NCBI GenBank assembly: GCA_017621705.1 | Contig: JAGASR010000010.1 | Coordinates: forward strand, 1-51,464 | From: Clostridia bacterium | GTDB lineage: Bacteria > Bacillota > Clostridia > Oscillospirales > UBA644 | Reading direction: 5' to 3' | DNA length: 51,464 nucleotides | Shown here: positions 25,739 to 33,597 of the stretch, piece by piece | How the letters are laid out: every line of letters starts with the position of its first letter | Numbering within the stretch: the stretch's first letter is position 1 | Notes under the pieces: model-generated | Databases searched by the model: none | Told to the model about the DNA's origin: nothing | The model's input: only the letters and a program-made list of their open reading frames with translations | Made by a program: the position numbers and the translations under genes

Positions 25739-26571
25739 TATTCGCCTCCGGCTGTGAGCTTGAGTTCACGGCCTTTCTTGAGAAGTTCTTTGAGCGCTTC
25801 GGAATCGTTTGTTTCGAGAGCATTGAGGTAATCGGAAAGGTGACCGATAAGAGTTTTGAGTTCGTCTATAAGATAATCTGAGTTATCAAGGAAAAGCTCT
25901 GTCCAGAGATTTTCGTCAAGTTTTGCAACTCGGGTCATATCTTTGTAACTGCCTGCAGAGAAGCCCATATGTTTCTGAGCGGTCGGGGATTTGATATATG
26001 CGCTGGAAGTGATATGCGCAAGCTGGGAAGTGTAGGCGATTATCATATCGTGTTCTTCGGGCGTGGAGAAAGTTATGCGTTCAAAACCGATATTGAGAAA
26101 ATACGTCTTGACCTTATCGAGCATGAGAATGTCGGAATGTTCGTCGGGAATGAGGATCATGGATGCGCCGCTGAAAAGAGTAGCGTTCGAATTTTTAAAG
26201 CCGCTGACTTCTTTACCTGCCATCGGATGGCCGCCGATATACGAAAAACCGTTCTCTTTTGCTTTTTCGGAAATAAATTTGCCGATATGTCTCTTAACGC
26301 CGCAAAGGTCGATAAGGAGCGTTCCTTTAATGAGAGAGGCTTTTTCTTCGACCCATTTAGCAAGAGCAACGGGCGCTACCGCTATTATTATAATATCGCA
26401 GGATGCGAGTTTGTCATCCGTAAGAACACCGTCAATAGAGCCGGACATTTTTGCGAGCGCCATCGTTTCTTCGTTGAGATCTATGCCGAGAACCATGTCG
26501 TCAGTTCTCGCTTTTATGCTTTTGGCCACCGAGCCGCCGATAAGGCCGAGGCCTACGATACCGATAATCAT
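25738..26571 (-). CDS. tyrA: Prephenate dehydrogenase
   Basis: Tyrosine branch enzyme: prephenate plus NAD(P) to 4-hydroxyphenylpyruvate. About 277 residues: N-terminal Rossmann motif IIGIVGLGLIGGSVAKSI, SIDGVLTDDKL, the GGHPMAGKEVSGF active-site His region and a helical C-terminal domain (HDMIIAYTSQLAHITSSA). There is no attached chorismate mutase or ACT domain. The ATG at 26571 has AAGG 8 nt upstream; the frame extending to 26796 overlaps aroF and is rejected. It lies between aroF and aroB. Confidence 0.93.
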   Translation of the reverse strand: MIIGIVGLGLIGGSVAKSIKARTDDMVLGIDLNEETMALAKMSGSIDGVLTDDKLASCDIIIIAVAPVALAKWVEEKASLIKGTLLIDLCGVKRHIGKFISEKAKENGFSYIGGHPMAGKEVSGFKNSNATLFSGASMILIPDEHSDILMLDKVKTYFLNIGFERITFSTPEEHDMIIAYTSQLAHITSSAYIKSPTAQKHMGFSAGSYKDMTRVAKLDENLWTELFLDNSDYLIDELKTLIGHLSDYLNALETNDSEALKELLKKGRELKLTAGGE

Positions 26572-26590
26572 TTTTTTTACCTTACTTTCA

Positions 26591-27595
26591 TTATGCTTTG
26601 ACGGTATTTGAGATGACCGTAAGTTTCTTTGCGAGAGAGTCGAATGCTTCGGGGCGGATAGACTGGGGACCGTCGCAAAGTGCGTGAGCGGGATCGTTGT
26701 GAACTTCGATGATAAGTCCGTCAGCGCCTGCCGCAACTGCCGCGCAGGAGAGGGGATCAACGAGAGCCGATTTGCCTGCGGAATGGCTGGGGTCAATTAC
26801 GATGGGAAGATGCGAAAGCTGTTTGAGTACGGGGATCGCCGCAACGTCAAGAGTATTACGGGTGTAAGTTTCGAAAGTTCTTATGCCGCGTTCGCAAAGA
26901 ATGACTTCGTTGTTGCCGCCCGCCATAATGTATTCTGCGCTCATGAGAAGTTCTTCGTAAGTGGAAGAAAGACCTCTCTTGAGGAGAATGGGTTTGCGAA
27001 CGGTACCGAGCGCTTTGAGAAGTTCGAAGTTCTGCATATTTCTTGCGCCGACCTGAATAACGTCAACATCATCGAAATTCGGAAGCTGTGAGATATCCAT
27101 TATTTCGGTAACGATGGGAAGACCCGTGAGTTTCTTTGCGAGAGAAAGAAGTCTGAGACCTTCGTTTCTGAGACCCTGGAAAGAGTAGGGGGAGGTTCTG
27201 GGTTTGAATGCGCCGCCGCGAAGCATCGTAGCACCGCTTGCTTTAACCTTCATCGCGATCTCGCAGATCTGTTCTTCCGATTCAACGGAGCACGGGCCTG
27301 CGATAAGAGTGAGGTTTCCGCCGCCGATCTGAGTGTTTCCGACTTTGATTACGGTATCCTGCGGATGGAATTTTCTGTTTGCATTTTTATACGGTTCTTG
27401 CACTCTTCGAACAGATTCTACTATGTCAAGAGCAGAGATAAGATCTATATCAAGATGAGAAGTATCGCCTACGAGACCGAGGATTGTCTGGGTTGCACCG
27501 ACTGTCGGGTGGATCTCCACGCCTTTGGATTCGAGCCAGGAAATAAGACTGTCAAGTTGAGCCTTGTCGGGATTTTGTTTAAGAAGTACGATCAT
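26591..27595 (-). CDS. aroF: 3-Deoxy-7-phosphoheptulonate (DAHP) synthase
   Basis: First committed step, PEP plus erythrose-4-phosphate to DAHP. About 334 residues of the AroA-Ibeta type found in Thermotoga and Bacillus: an N-terminal ferredoxin-like regulatory domain (about 1-75, IVLLKQNPDKAQLDSLISWL) and a TIM barrel with LIAGPCSVESEEQ, LRGGAFKPRTSPYSFQG, QVGARNMQNFELL, KPILLKRGL and PIVIDPSHSAGK. GGAGG precedes ATG at 27595. It is first in the aromatic operon and sits directly behind the leader-peptide attenuator, so flux entry is probably controlled by Phe/Tyr-tRNA charging as well as any allostery of the N-domain. Confidence 0.95.
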   Translation of the reverse strand: MIVLLKQNPDKAQLDSLISWLESKGVEIHPTVGATQTILGLVGDTSHLDIDLISALDIVESVRRVQEPYKNANRKFHPQDTVIKVGNTQIGGGNLTLIAGPCSVESEEQICEIAMKVKASGATMLRGGAFKPRTSPYSFQGLRNEGLRLLSLAKKLTGLPIVTEIMDISQLPNFDDVDVIQVGARNMQNFELLKALGTVRKPILLKRGLSSTYEELLMSAEYIMAGGNNEVILCERGIRTFETYTRNTLDVAAIPVLKQLSHLPIVIDPSHSAGKSALVDPLSCAAVAAGADGLIIEVHNDPAHALCDGPQSIRPEAFDSLAKKLTVISNTVKA

Positions 27596-27608
27596 TGTTT
27601 TTTCCTCC

Positions 27609-27649
27609 AAAAATAACGAAACCCTCACAGCTTTGTTCAGCTGTGAGGG
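27609..27649 (-). terminator. Attenuator terminator in front of aroF
   Basis: Perfect 11-bp GC-rich stem CCCTCACAGCT / AGCTGTGAGGG with a 6-nt loop, then a U-rich tail on the minus strand, only 14 bp before the aroF start codon region. A GUUCAG (27688-27683) just after the leader stop is complementary to CUGAAC (27640-27635) in the loop and 5' arm, giving a possible antiterminator. Confidence 0.85.
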
Positions 27650-27690
27650 CATTAATTACGTATAAAACTCGGAGCGCATGCTCTGAACCG

Positions 27691-27786
27691 TTAACACCTT
27701 TTTTCAGCCAAACAAAAATGGGCTTTGCTAAAGTAAAACGCAAAACCATAATAAAAATATTCAGCTGCTCTAAGGGCTCTGTTCAT
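27691..27786 (-). CDS. Aromatic-operon leader peptide (Phe/Tyr-rich)
   Basis: A 31-codon reading frame with its own CAGGAG ribosome binding site (27795-27800), 8 nt before ATG, lying between the aromatic promoter and the attenuator hairpin. Residues 10-19 read YFYYGFAFYF; in total there are four Tyr and five Phe codons. This is the classical layout of ribosome-mediated attenuation: stalling at Tyr/Phe codons when charged tRNA is scarce would leave the antiterminator free, and full translation to the stop (27691-27693) would cover it and let the terminator form. It is too short for normal gene finders. No T-box signature (GGGUGGNACCGCG) is present. Confidence 0.85.
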   Translation of the reverse strand: MNRALRAAEYFYYGFAFYFSKAHFCLAEKRC

Positions 27787-27817
27787 TTTTTGCTCTCCTG
27801 TGAATAATTATGCATCA

Positions 27818-27846
27818 ACTATATCACAAATGTTTTGTGTTGTCAA
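27818..27846 (-). promoter_or_regulatory. Aromatic operon promoter with palindromic spacer
   Basis: Minus-strand TTGACA (27841-27846), 17-bp spacer, TATAGT (27818-27823). The spacer holds a dyad CACAAA-TGT-TTTGTG (27825-27839), which could be an operator. The region up to the hisE stop (27847-27886) is AT-rich with only a weak hairpin. Confidence 0.82.
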
Positions 27847-27886
27847 TACCTAAAATATTGTTTTTACAATTTTGTCACACTTTAAA

Positions 27887-28237
27887 TTATGTGTTTTTAT
27901 CTGTCGTATGGAACTTTTTGAGGTTACCCGTCTTCAAAGATCTCTTTTCGAGTTCTGCATTTACATCTTCGGGTGTAACTCCGACCTGCGCCATCATAAC
28001 AGCTATATGATAGTAAAGGTCGCTGATCTCACCGATAAGGTCGTTTTTCTTTTCGGGGTCATCTTTGAAAAGCTCGGTGTTTTTTGCGGCAATGATAGTT
28101 TCGGAACATTCTTCACCGACTTTTTTAAGGATCTTATCGAGGCCTTTTTCGAAAAGATAGCAGGTATAAGAACCTTCCTGTGCCTCATTTTTTCTTGACA
28201 TTACGACTTCGTAAAGTTCACTGAATGTATCTTTCAT
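27887..28237 (-). CDS. hisE: Phosphoribosyl-ATP pyrophosphatase
   Basis: Second histidine step, PR-ATP to PR-AMP. About 116 residues, all-alpha MazG-like fold: [12 protein letters not shown], the [31 protein letters not shown] segment with the Glu/Asp metal ligands, and [19 protein letters not shown]. Stand-alone rather than fused to HisI, but its ATG overlaps the hisI stop by 4 nt. GGAGG lies upstream. Last gene of the his operon. Confidence 0.95.
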   Translation of the reverse strand: MKDTFSELYEVVMSRKNEAQEGSYTCYLFEKGLDKILKKVGEECSETIIAAKNTELFKDDPEKKNDLIGEISDLYYHIAVMMAQVGVTPEDVNAELEKRSLKTGNLKKFHTTDKNT

Positions 28238-28560
28238 TTTTCCTCCAGAATCGTGTTGAAAAAGCAACTGCGGGAACCAGTGTGGCACGCGGGACCGATC
28301 TGCTCAACCGAAATCAGAAGAGTGTCGTTGTCGCAGTCGCATTTTATTGATTTTACGTATTGAAAATGTCCGCTCGTCTCGCCTTTGTTCCAGAGCGATT
28401 GACGCGAACGTGAAAAGAACCATGTTTTGCCCGTTTCGAGCGTTTTGAGAAATGATTCTTTGTTCATATAGGCGAGCATAAGAACTTCGCCGTTTTTGCA
28501 GTCTGTTATTATCGCAGGAACAAGCTCCCTGCCGTCAAAAATTTTATCTTCCCAGTTCAT
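28234..28560 (-). CDS. hisI: Phosphoribosyl-AMP cyclohydrolase
   Basis: Third histidine step, opening the adenine ring of PR-AMP. A 108-residue zinc enzyme: [46 protein letters not shown], then the metal-binding CDCDNDTLL and [13 protein letters not shown]. Four-base overlaps with hisF upstream and hisE downstream show tight translational coupling. Confidence 0.96.
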   Translation of the reverse strand: MNWEDKIFDGRELVPAIITDCKNGEVLMLAYMNKESFLKTLETGKTWFFSRSRQSLWNKGETSGHFQYVKSIKCDCDNDTLLISVEQIGPACHTGSRSCFFNTILEEK

Positions 28561-29360
28561 CTTGCGGGGATCCCCTTTTCTTTTAGATAGTTTTTAACCT
28601 GAGGAACGGAAAGCTCTCCGAAGTGGAAAAGCGATGCCGCAAGTGCCGCCGCCGCACCCGTCTGCGCGAAAACATCGTAAAAATCATCGAGAGAACCGCA
28701 TCCGCCGGATGCAATAACCGGGATCGAAACAGCATCCGAAATGATCTTCGTTATTTCAAGGTCAAAGCCTTTTTTAACACCGTCCGTATCCATTGATGTC
28801 AGAAGTATTTCTCCTGCGCCGAGTCTTTCAACTTCTTTTGCCCACTCGATTGCGTTTATTCCCGTATCCGTGCGTCCGCCGTGGATAACAACATGGAAAT
28901 CCTCGGGCGAAGTTCCGAAATCGGTCGGGAAAATGCCGTTATAACTTTCTTTTGACGGCACTCTTTTAACGTCTATCGCAACGACAACGCACTGCGAACC
29001 GAACATATCCGCCGCTTTCGATATCAGAGTTTTATCTTTTACTGCCGCGGAGTTTATCGAGATCTTATCTGCACCGACTCGCAGAAGCTCTCTTATATCG
29101 TCGGTCGTTCTTATTCCGCCGCCGACTGTAACGGGCAGGAAAACTTCGCTTGCCGTTCTTTCTATAACGTCAAGGAGCGTTCCGCGGTTTTCGTGAGATG
29201 CCGTTATATCGAGAAAAACGATCTCGTCAGCGCCCTGTTCGTTATATCTTCTTGCTATTTCAACGGGGTCGCCGACATCACGAAGACCGACAAAATTTGT
29301 TCCTTTAACGACCTTGCCGTCCTTTATATCGAGGCACGGAATTATTCTTTTTGCGAGCAT
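28557..29360 (-). CDS. hisF: Imidazole glycerol phosphate synthase, cyclase subunit
   Basis: Partner of HisH; forms imidazole glycerol phosphate and AICAR from PRFAR and ammonia. A 267-residue (beta/alpha)8 barrel with catalytic Asp in [12 protein letters not shown] (D11) and AIDVKR (about D130), the phosphate sites TVGGGIRT and [12 protein letters not shown], and PVTVGGG. It overlaps the hisA end by 19 nt. Confidence 0.96.
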   Translation of the reverse strand: MLAKRIIPCLDIKDGKVVKGTNFVGLRDVGDPVEIARRYNEQGADEIVFLDITASHENRGTLLDVIERTASEVFLPVTVGGGIRTTDDIRELLRVGADKISINSAAVKDKTLISKAADMFGSQCVVVAIDVKRVPSKESYNGIFPTDFGTSPEDFHVVIHGGRTDTGINAIEWAKEVERLGAGEILLTSMDTDGVKKGFDLEITKIISDAVSIPVIASGGCGSLDDFYDVFAQTGAAAALAASLFHFGELSVPQVKNYLKEKGIPAR

Positions 29361-30058
29361 TCTATAGCCTCCCTGAGATCAAGAGTTCCTGCATAGAGTG
29401 ATTTTCCGCAGATCGCGCCGTAAAGGCCTAATTCTTTACATGCTTTAACGTCTTCGATATCTCTCATTCCGCCCGAAGCAATTATATTCATGGTTGTTGA
29501 ATTTTTAAGCTCCGCAAGCTGTTCAAGATTCGGGCCGCCGAGCGTGCCGTCTCTTGAGATATCCGTAAAAATAACATATTTTACGCCGATATCTTCCATC
29601 TCTTTTGCAAGATCGGTAAATCTCGTCGTGCCTTGCTGTAGCCAGCCTTCGGTCGAGACAAAACCGTCTTTTGCATCTATTCCGACCGCAGTAAGATCGG
29701 GATATTTTTCGGCGCATATTTTAACGAGCGGTTTATTTGTAAGCGCAACAGAGCCGAGAATTATTCTCTTTGCGCCGAGCTCTGCATACATCTCAAAATC
29801 CTTTTCGGATCTTATTCCTCCTCCTATCTCAACGGGAATTCCGAGTTCGATTATCTGCCTTACCGTTTCATGGTTGACGGGTTTTTTCTCTAGAGCACCG
29901 TCAAGGTCAACGACATGCAGAAATTCCGCTTTTGCGGATATGAAATTTTCGGCGGATTTTTTCGGGCTTTCGGCAACTTTATGTACCGTTCCGAACTCTC
30001 CGCGGAGCAGACGGACACACTGACCGTCTTTTATATCAATTGCAGGTAAAATTATCAT
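29342..30058 (-). CDS. hisA: ProFAR isomerase
   Basis: Amadori isomerisation of ProFAR to PRFAR. A 238-residue (beta/alpha)8 barrel homologous to His[19 protein letters not shown] (catalytic Asp 8), [23 protein letters not shown] and a late [12 protein letters not shown]. It overlaps hisH by 23 nt and hisF by 19 nt. Confidence 0.96.
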   Translation of the reverse strand: MIILPAIDIKDGQCVRLLRGEFGTVHKVAESPKKSAENFISAKAEFLHVVDLDGALEKKPVNHETVRQIIELGIPVEIGGGIRSEKDFEMYAELGAKRIILGSVALTNKPLVKICAEKYPDLTAVGIDAKDGFVSTEGWLQQGTTRFTDLAKEMEDIGVKYVIFTDISRDGTLGGPNLEQLAELKNSTTMNIIASGGMRDIEDVKACKELGLYGAICGKSLYAGTLDLREAIECSQKE

Positions 30059-30671
30059 GACGCACCGTATTACAGAAATTTTTTAGTATTTTCAGCCCGA
30101 CTTCACCGCTCTTTTCGGGATGGAACTGAGTTCCCATAACGTTTTTGTTTTCCGCCGCCGCTACGACTTTCGAGCCGTAATCGGTATATGCGGAGACATT
30201 TTTACCGTCTGTTTTTGCGGCAAAAGAGTGGACAAAATAAACGTAGGAGCCGTTTTCTATGCTGTTGAATAAATTTGATCTTTCGTTTAATTCGAGAGTA
30301 TTCCAGCCGATATGCGGTATTTTAAGATTCTGTCCGGCTGTGTCGATCTTTTCGACCGAGCCTTTTATGAATCCGAGCCCTTCGGTTTCGCCGAACTCAT
30401 AGCTTTTTTCAAAAAGCATCTGCATTCCGAGGCAAATTCCGAAAAGCGCTTTTCCGTTTTCGGCTTCTTTTTTTAGTATATCGCAAAGACCTTTTGCTTC
30501 AAGCTTGTTTATGGCTTCGCGGAAAGCTCCGACACCCGGCAAAACTATACCCGAGCAGGATCTTATCGTCTCTTCGTCGGATGTAACAACACATTCTTCA
30601 CCTATAAAGTTAAATGCCTTTACAACCGAACGGAGATTGCCTGCGCCGTAGTCAATTATCGCTAATTTCAT
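30036..30671 (-). CDS. hisH: Imidazole glycerol phosphate synthase, glutaminase subunit
   Basis: Class I glutamine amidotransferase that feeds ammonia to HisF. A 211-residue protein with VLPGVGAF, the nucleophile elbow FGICLGMQMLFE (Cys near 80) and the His-Glu of GTQFHPEKSG near 185-190. The ATG overlaps the hisB stop by 4 nt, and the C-terminus overlaps hisA. Confidence 0.96.
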   Translation of the reverse strand: MKLAIIDYGAGNLRSVVKAFNFIGEECVVTSDEETIRSCSGIVLPGVGAFREAINKLEAKGLCDILKKEAENGKALFGICLGMQMLFEKSYEFGETEGLGFIKGSVEKIDTAGQNLKIPHIGWNTLELNERSNLFNSIENGSYVYFVHSFAAKTDGKNVSAYTDYGSKVVAAAENKNVMGTQFHPEKSGEVGLKILKNFCNTVRHDNFTCN

Positions 30672-31249
30672 TCAAGAACGTCCTTTGCGCTTAAAATTGT
30701 GTCTCCCTCGATCTTTATTGCTGTCTTAAGCGCATGGGCAACAGCCTTGTAAAGCGCCTCGATGCAGTGGTGGGAGTTCTTGCCGTAAAGAAGAGACATA
30801 TGAAGTGTCATTCCCGCGTTGAAAGCAAAGGCACGGAAAAATTCTTCGGTCATGCAAGTGTCAAATTCGCCGACTTTTTCTTCCTCGAAGTTCGCATCAA
30901 AAACAAGATACGGTCTGCCGGAAATATCTACGACTGCTCTTGCGAGCGCTTCATCCATCGGTATTGCAGAGCTTCCGAAACGTGCGATTCCGCGTTTGTC
31001 TCCGAGAGCGCCGTTAAACGCTTTGCCGAGAACTATGCCGATATCTTCTACCGTGTGGTGACAGTCGACATGCAGATCGCCTTTTGCGCTCAGAACGATA
31101 TCAAAGCCGCCGTGGACGGCAAAAGAGTTGAGCATATGATCGAAAAATCCGATGCCGGACGATCCGTCGAACGAACCGGTTCCGTCAAGCGAAAGGTTTA
31201 TGGAAATACGTGTTTCCGCAGTTTGTCTGTTAATGAATTCCTGTCTCAC
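30668..31249 (-). CDS. hisB: Imidazoleglycerol-phosphate dehydratase
   Basis: Dehydrates IGP to imidazole acetol phosphate. A 193-residue stand-alone enzyme without the N-terminal histidinol phosphatase domain of E. coli HisB. Family motifs: GIGFFDHMLNSFAVHGGFD, DCHHTVEDIGIVLGKA and the second repeat's HHCIEALYKAVAHAL, supplying the His/Glu manganese ligands. No histidinol-phosphatase gene is in this operon, so that step must be encoded elsewhere. Confidence 0.96.
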   Translation of the reverse strand: MRQEFINRQTAETRISINLSLDGTGSFDGSSGIGFFDHMLNSFAVHGGFDIVLSAKGDLHVDCHHTVEDIGIVLGKAFNGALGDKRGIARFGSSAIPMDEALARAVVDISGRPYLVFDANFEEEKVGEFDTCMTEEFFRAFAFNAGMTLHMSLLYGKNSHHCIEALYKAVAHALKTAIKIEGDTILSAKDVLE

Positions 31250-32294
31250 CGAGCGCCGCCTCCAGTTTTGATTTAAGTAAGTCGTTTTCGCCTCTCGTGC
31301 CTGCGGTTATGCGGAGATAATCGGGCGCCGTGTAGCGTACGACGATATTATTTTTAATAAGATATGCGTGCAGTTCTTTTGCCATGGGGGTTTTGACGAA
31401 AACGAAATTCGTCTTTGTGTCAAATACCTTGAAGATCGGAGACTCCAATTCTTTGAGCGAATTGTACAGTTTTTTCTTCCTTGATATCATCTGCGCGGTC
31501 ATATTTTTTAAATATTCGCGGTTTTTCAGCGCAACAAGCCCTGCCGCCTGCGTAAGAGCACTGACGTTATAAGGCATCTTCGCTTTTTTGAAAAGCGAGA
31601 TCATATTATCGCCGCCGACCGCAAAACCGAGTCTGAATCCTGCCATTCCGAATGCTTTCGAGCAGGTTTTCAGCACTACGAGATTATCATATTTGTTTAT
31701 TAACGGGAGAACGGTTTCATTTTCTTCCCAGAATTCCATGTATGCTTCGTCAACGCAGACCGCACAGTCCACAGATGCAACGATCTTTTCGACTTCGCTT
31801 GCGATTATGCCCTGACCTGTCGGGTTGCAGGGGTTGGAAAACATTATGAGGTCAACACTGTTTTTCTTTGCCGCATCGATGATCGCATCCGCAGTGGTAT
31901 TGAGTTCTTCATCTTTTTCAACGGTTACAACCGTTTGCTCATAAAGATTTGCGTATATTTTGTATACGGAAAAATCGGGGGAGAGAAGCAGTATTTTTGA
32001 TCTTCTCGGCAAAAGTGCGGAGCAGATTATGGAAATAAGTTCGTCGCTTCCGTTGCCTGCCATGACATTTGATGCATAAAGACCGTAATAATCGGCAAAA
32101 GCTTTGCAGAGATCCGAAGATGCAGGGTCGGGATATCTGTTGAAAGCCTGCGCATTTATTTCTGCGAGGACTTTGTTTTTCATCTCGTCGGGCATATCCG
32201 CGTAACTTTCGTTCGCGTCAAGACGTATCATTCCGGGAGCGTATTTGAACGGAACATATTCCTCTGCGCCGTTCATTTTTTTACCGAAAACCAT
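31230..32294 (-). CDS. hisC: Histidinol-phosphate aminotransferase
   Basis: PLP-dependent fold-type I transaminase acting on imidazole acetol phosphate; 354 residues. Seen: IRLDANESYADMP, AGNGSDELI, MFSNPCNPTGQ, CVDEAYMEF, the PLP Lys in LKTCSKAFGMAGFRLG, and a late YLRITAGTRGEND. The stop overlaps hisB by 20 nt and the start lies 1 nt from the hisD stop. HisC often also transaminates aromatic keto acids in clostridia; that would serve the aro operon too (inference). Confidence 0.94.
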   Translation of the reverse strand: MVFGKKMNGAEEYVPFKYAPGMIRLDANESYADMPDEMKNKVLAEINAQAFNRYPDPASSDLCKAFADYYGLYASNVMAGNGSDELISIICSALLPRRSKILLLSPDFSVYKIYANLYEQTVVTVEKDEELNTTADAIIDAAKKNSVDLIMFSNPCNPTGQGIIASEVEKIVASVDCAVCVDEAYMEFWEENETVLPLINKYDNLVVLKTCSKAFGMAGFRLGFAVGGDNMISLFKKAKMPYNVSALTQAAGLVALKNREYLKNMTAQMISRKKKLYNSLKELESPIFKVFDTKTNFVFVKTPMAKELHAYLIKNNIVVRYTAPDYLRITAGTRGENDLLKSKLEAALGETGIH

Positions 32295-32295
32295 T

Positions 32296-33573
32296 TTATT
32301 TACCTTCCCTTACTTCGATCGCATTTGCGTGAGCCATGAGTCTTTCTGCTCTTGCTATAGCGGTGATATCGGATGCCGCGGCGGAAAGCGCGGACTGTGT
32401 GTAATAAATGAAAGAGCTTGTCTTTGTGAAGCTTTCAACGGAAAGCGGAGAGAAGAAACGAGCTGTTCCCGAAGTCGGAAGAACGTGGTTCGGGCCTGCG
32501 TAATAGTCTCCGAGAGGTTCGGGTGAATAGTATCCGAGGAATACGGAGCCCGCGTTTCTTACTTTGTCGAGATATTTGAACGGATCTTCGATGCAGAGTT
32601 CAAGATGCTCTGATGCAATTTTGTTTGCGGCATCGAGTGCGCTGTCCATATCTTTGCAGATGAGAACCGCGCCGTTATTTTCAAGTGATTTATTTATGAT
32701 TTCGGAGCGGGGAAGCATTGCGATCTGCTTTTCGAGCTCTTCCTCGACTTTTTTCGCTTTTTCTTCTGAGAAGCAAACGAGAATGGAAGATGCGAGTTCG
32801 TCATGCTCTGCCTGAGAAAGCAAGTCTGCCGCAACATATTTTTCGGGTGCGTTTTCGTCTGCAATTACGCATATTTCGGACGGACCTGCGATCATATCGA
32901 TATCTACCGTTCCGAAAAGAAGCTTTTTCGCGGTTGCAACAAAAATATTGCCGGGGCCGACGATCTTATCGACTTTCGGAACACTTTCCGTTCCGTATGC
33001 AAGAGCCGCAAGCGCCTGCGCACCGCCACAGTAGAAAATTCTGTCAACACCCGCAACTGCCGCAGCCGCGAGAATATCCGTATTTTCATCCTCGTTTTTC
33101 GGGGGAGGGGTGACCATTATGATCTCTTCGACACCTGCTACTTTTGCCGGGATCGCGTTCATCAGAACAGAAGACGGATATGCCGCTTTGCCGCCCGGAA
33201 CATAAACGCCGACTCTTTTCAGCGGAAGAACTCTTCTGCCGATCGCACAGCCGTTTTCGGATTCGATCTTGAATCCGTCCGCAAGCTGATGCTCGTGGTA
33301 GGTTCTTATATTTTTTGCGGCCGCAATAAGAGGCTCCTTGATTCTCGATCTTTCGAGTGCTTCTGTCGGTTTTTCGGCGGGAACTTCAAAGTTTTCGAGA
33401 GATACTTTGTCAAATTTTTCCGTATATTTACGAAGAGAAGAATCGCCGCCCTTTTTTACGTCGTCAATAATATCGGAGACGATCTTTGCAACGTCTGCTT
33501 CGGTTACATTTCTCTTTTCGTCGAGCTGTGAAAAAAACGAATCAAAATCGTTTTCATAAAATCTTTTCAGCAT
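32296..33573 (-). CDS. hisD: Histidinol dehydrogenase
   Basis: Last two oxidations of the pathway, histidinol to histidine, using NAD and zinc. A 425-residue protein with RRVLPLKRVGVYVPGGKAAYPSSVLMNA, IVGPGNIFVATAKKL, MIAGPSEICVIADE, SQAEHDELA (zinc ligands) and the C-terminal SVESFTKTSSF. It directly follows hisZG (24-bp gap). Confidence 0.96.
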   Translation of the reverse strand: MLKRFYENDFDSFFSQLDEKRNVTEADVAKIVSDIIDDVKKGGDSSLRKYTEKFDKVSLENFEVPAEKPTEALERSRIKEPLIAAAKNIRTYHEHQLADGFKIESENGCAIGRRVLPLKRVGVYVPGGKAAYPSSVLMNAIPAKVAGVEEIIMVTPPPKNEDENTDILAAAAVAGVDRIFYCGGAQALAALAYGTESVPKVDKIVGPGNIFVATAKKLLFGTVDIDMIAGPSEICVIADENAPEKYVAADLLSQAEHDELASSILVCFSEEKAKKVEEELEKQIAMLPRSEIINKSLENNGAVLICKDMDSALDAANKIASEHLELCIEDPFKYLDKVRNAGSVFLGYYSPEPLGDYYAGPNHVLPTSGTARFFSPLSVESFTKTSSFIYYTQSALSAAASDITAIARAERLMAHANAIEVREGK

Positions 33574-33597
33574 TTTTCTAACCCTATCTGTCTGTTT

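Noticed and set aside
26572..26796. N-terminal extension of tyrA to 26796
   Set aside because: The added 75 residues overlap aroF and are low-complexity; the Rossmann fold begins right at 26571.
27600..27810. T-box riboswitch in the aroF leader
   Set aside because: The conserved T-box sequence and specifier-loop layout are absent; a translated Phe/Tyr leader explains the region.
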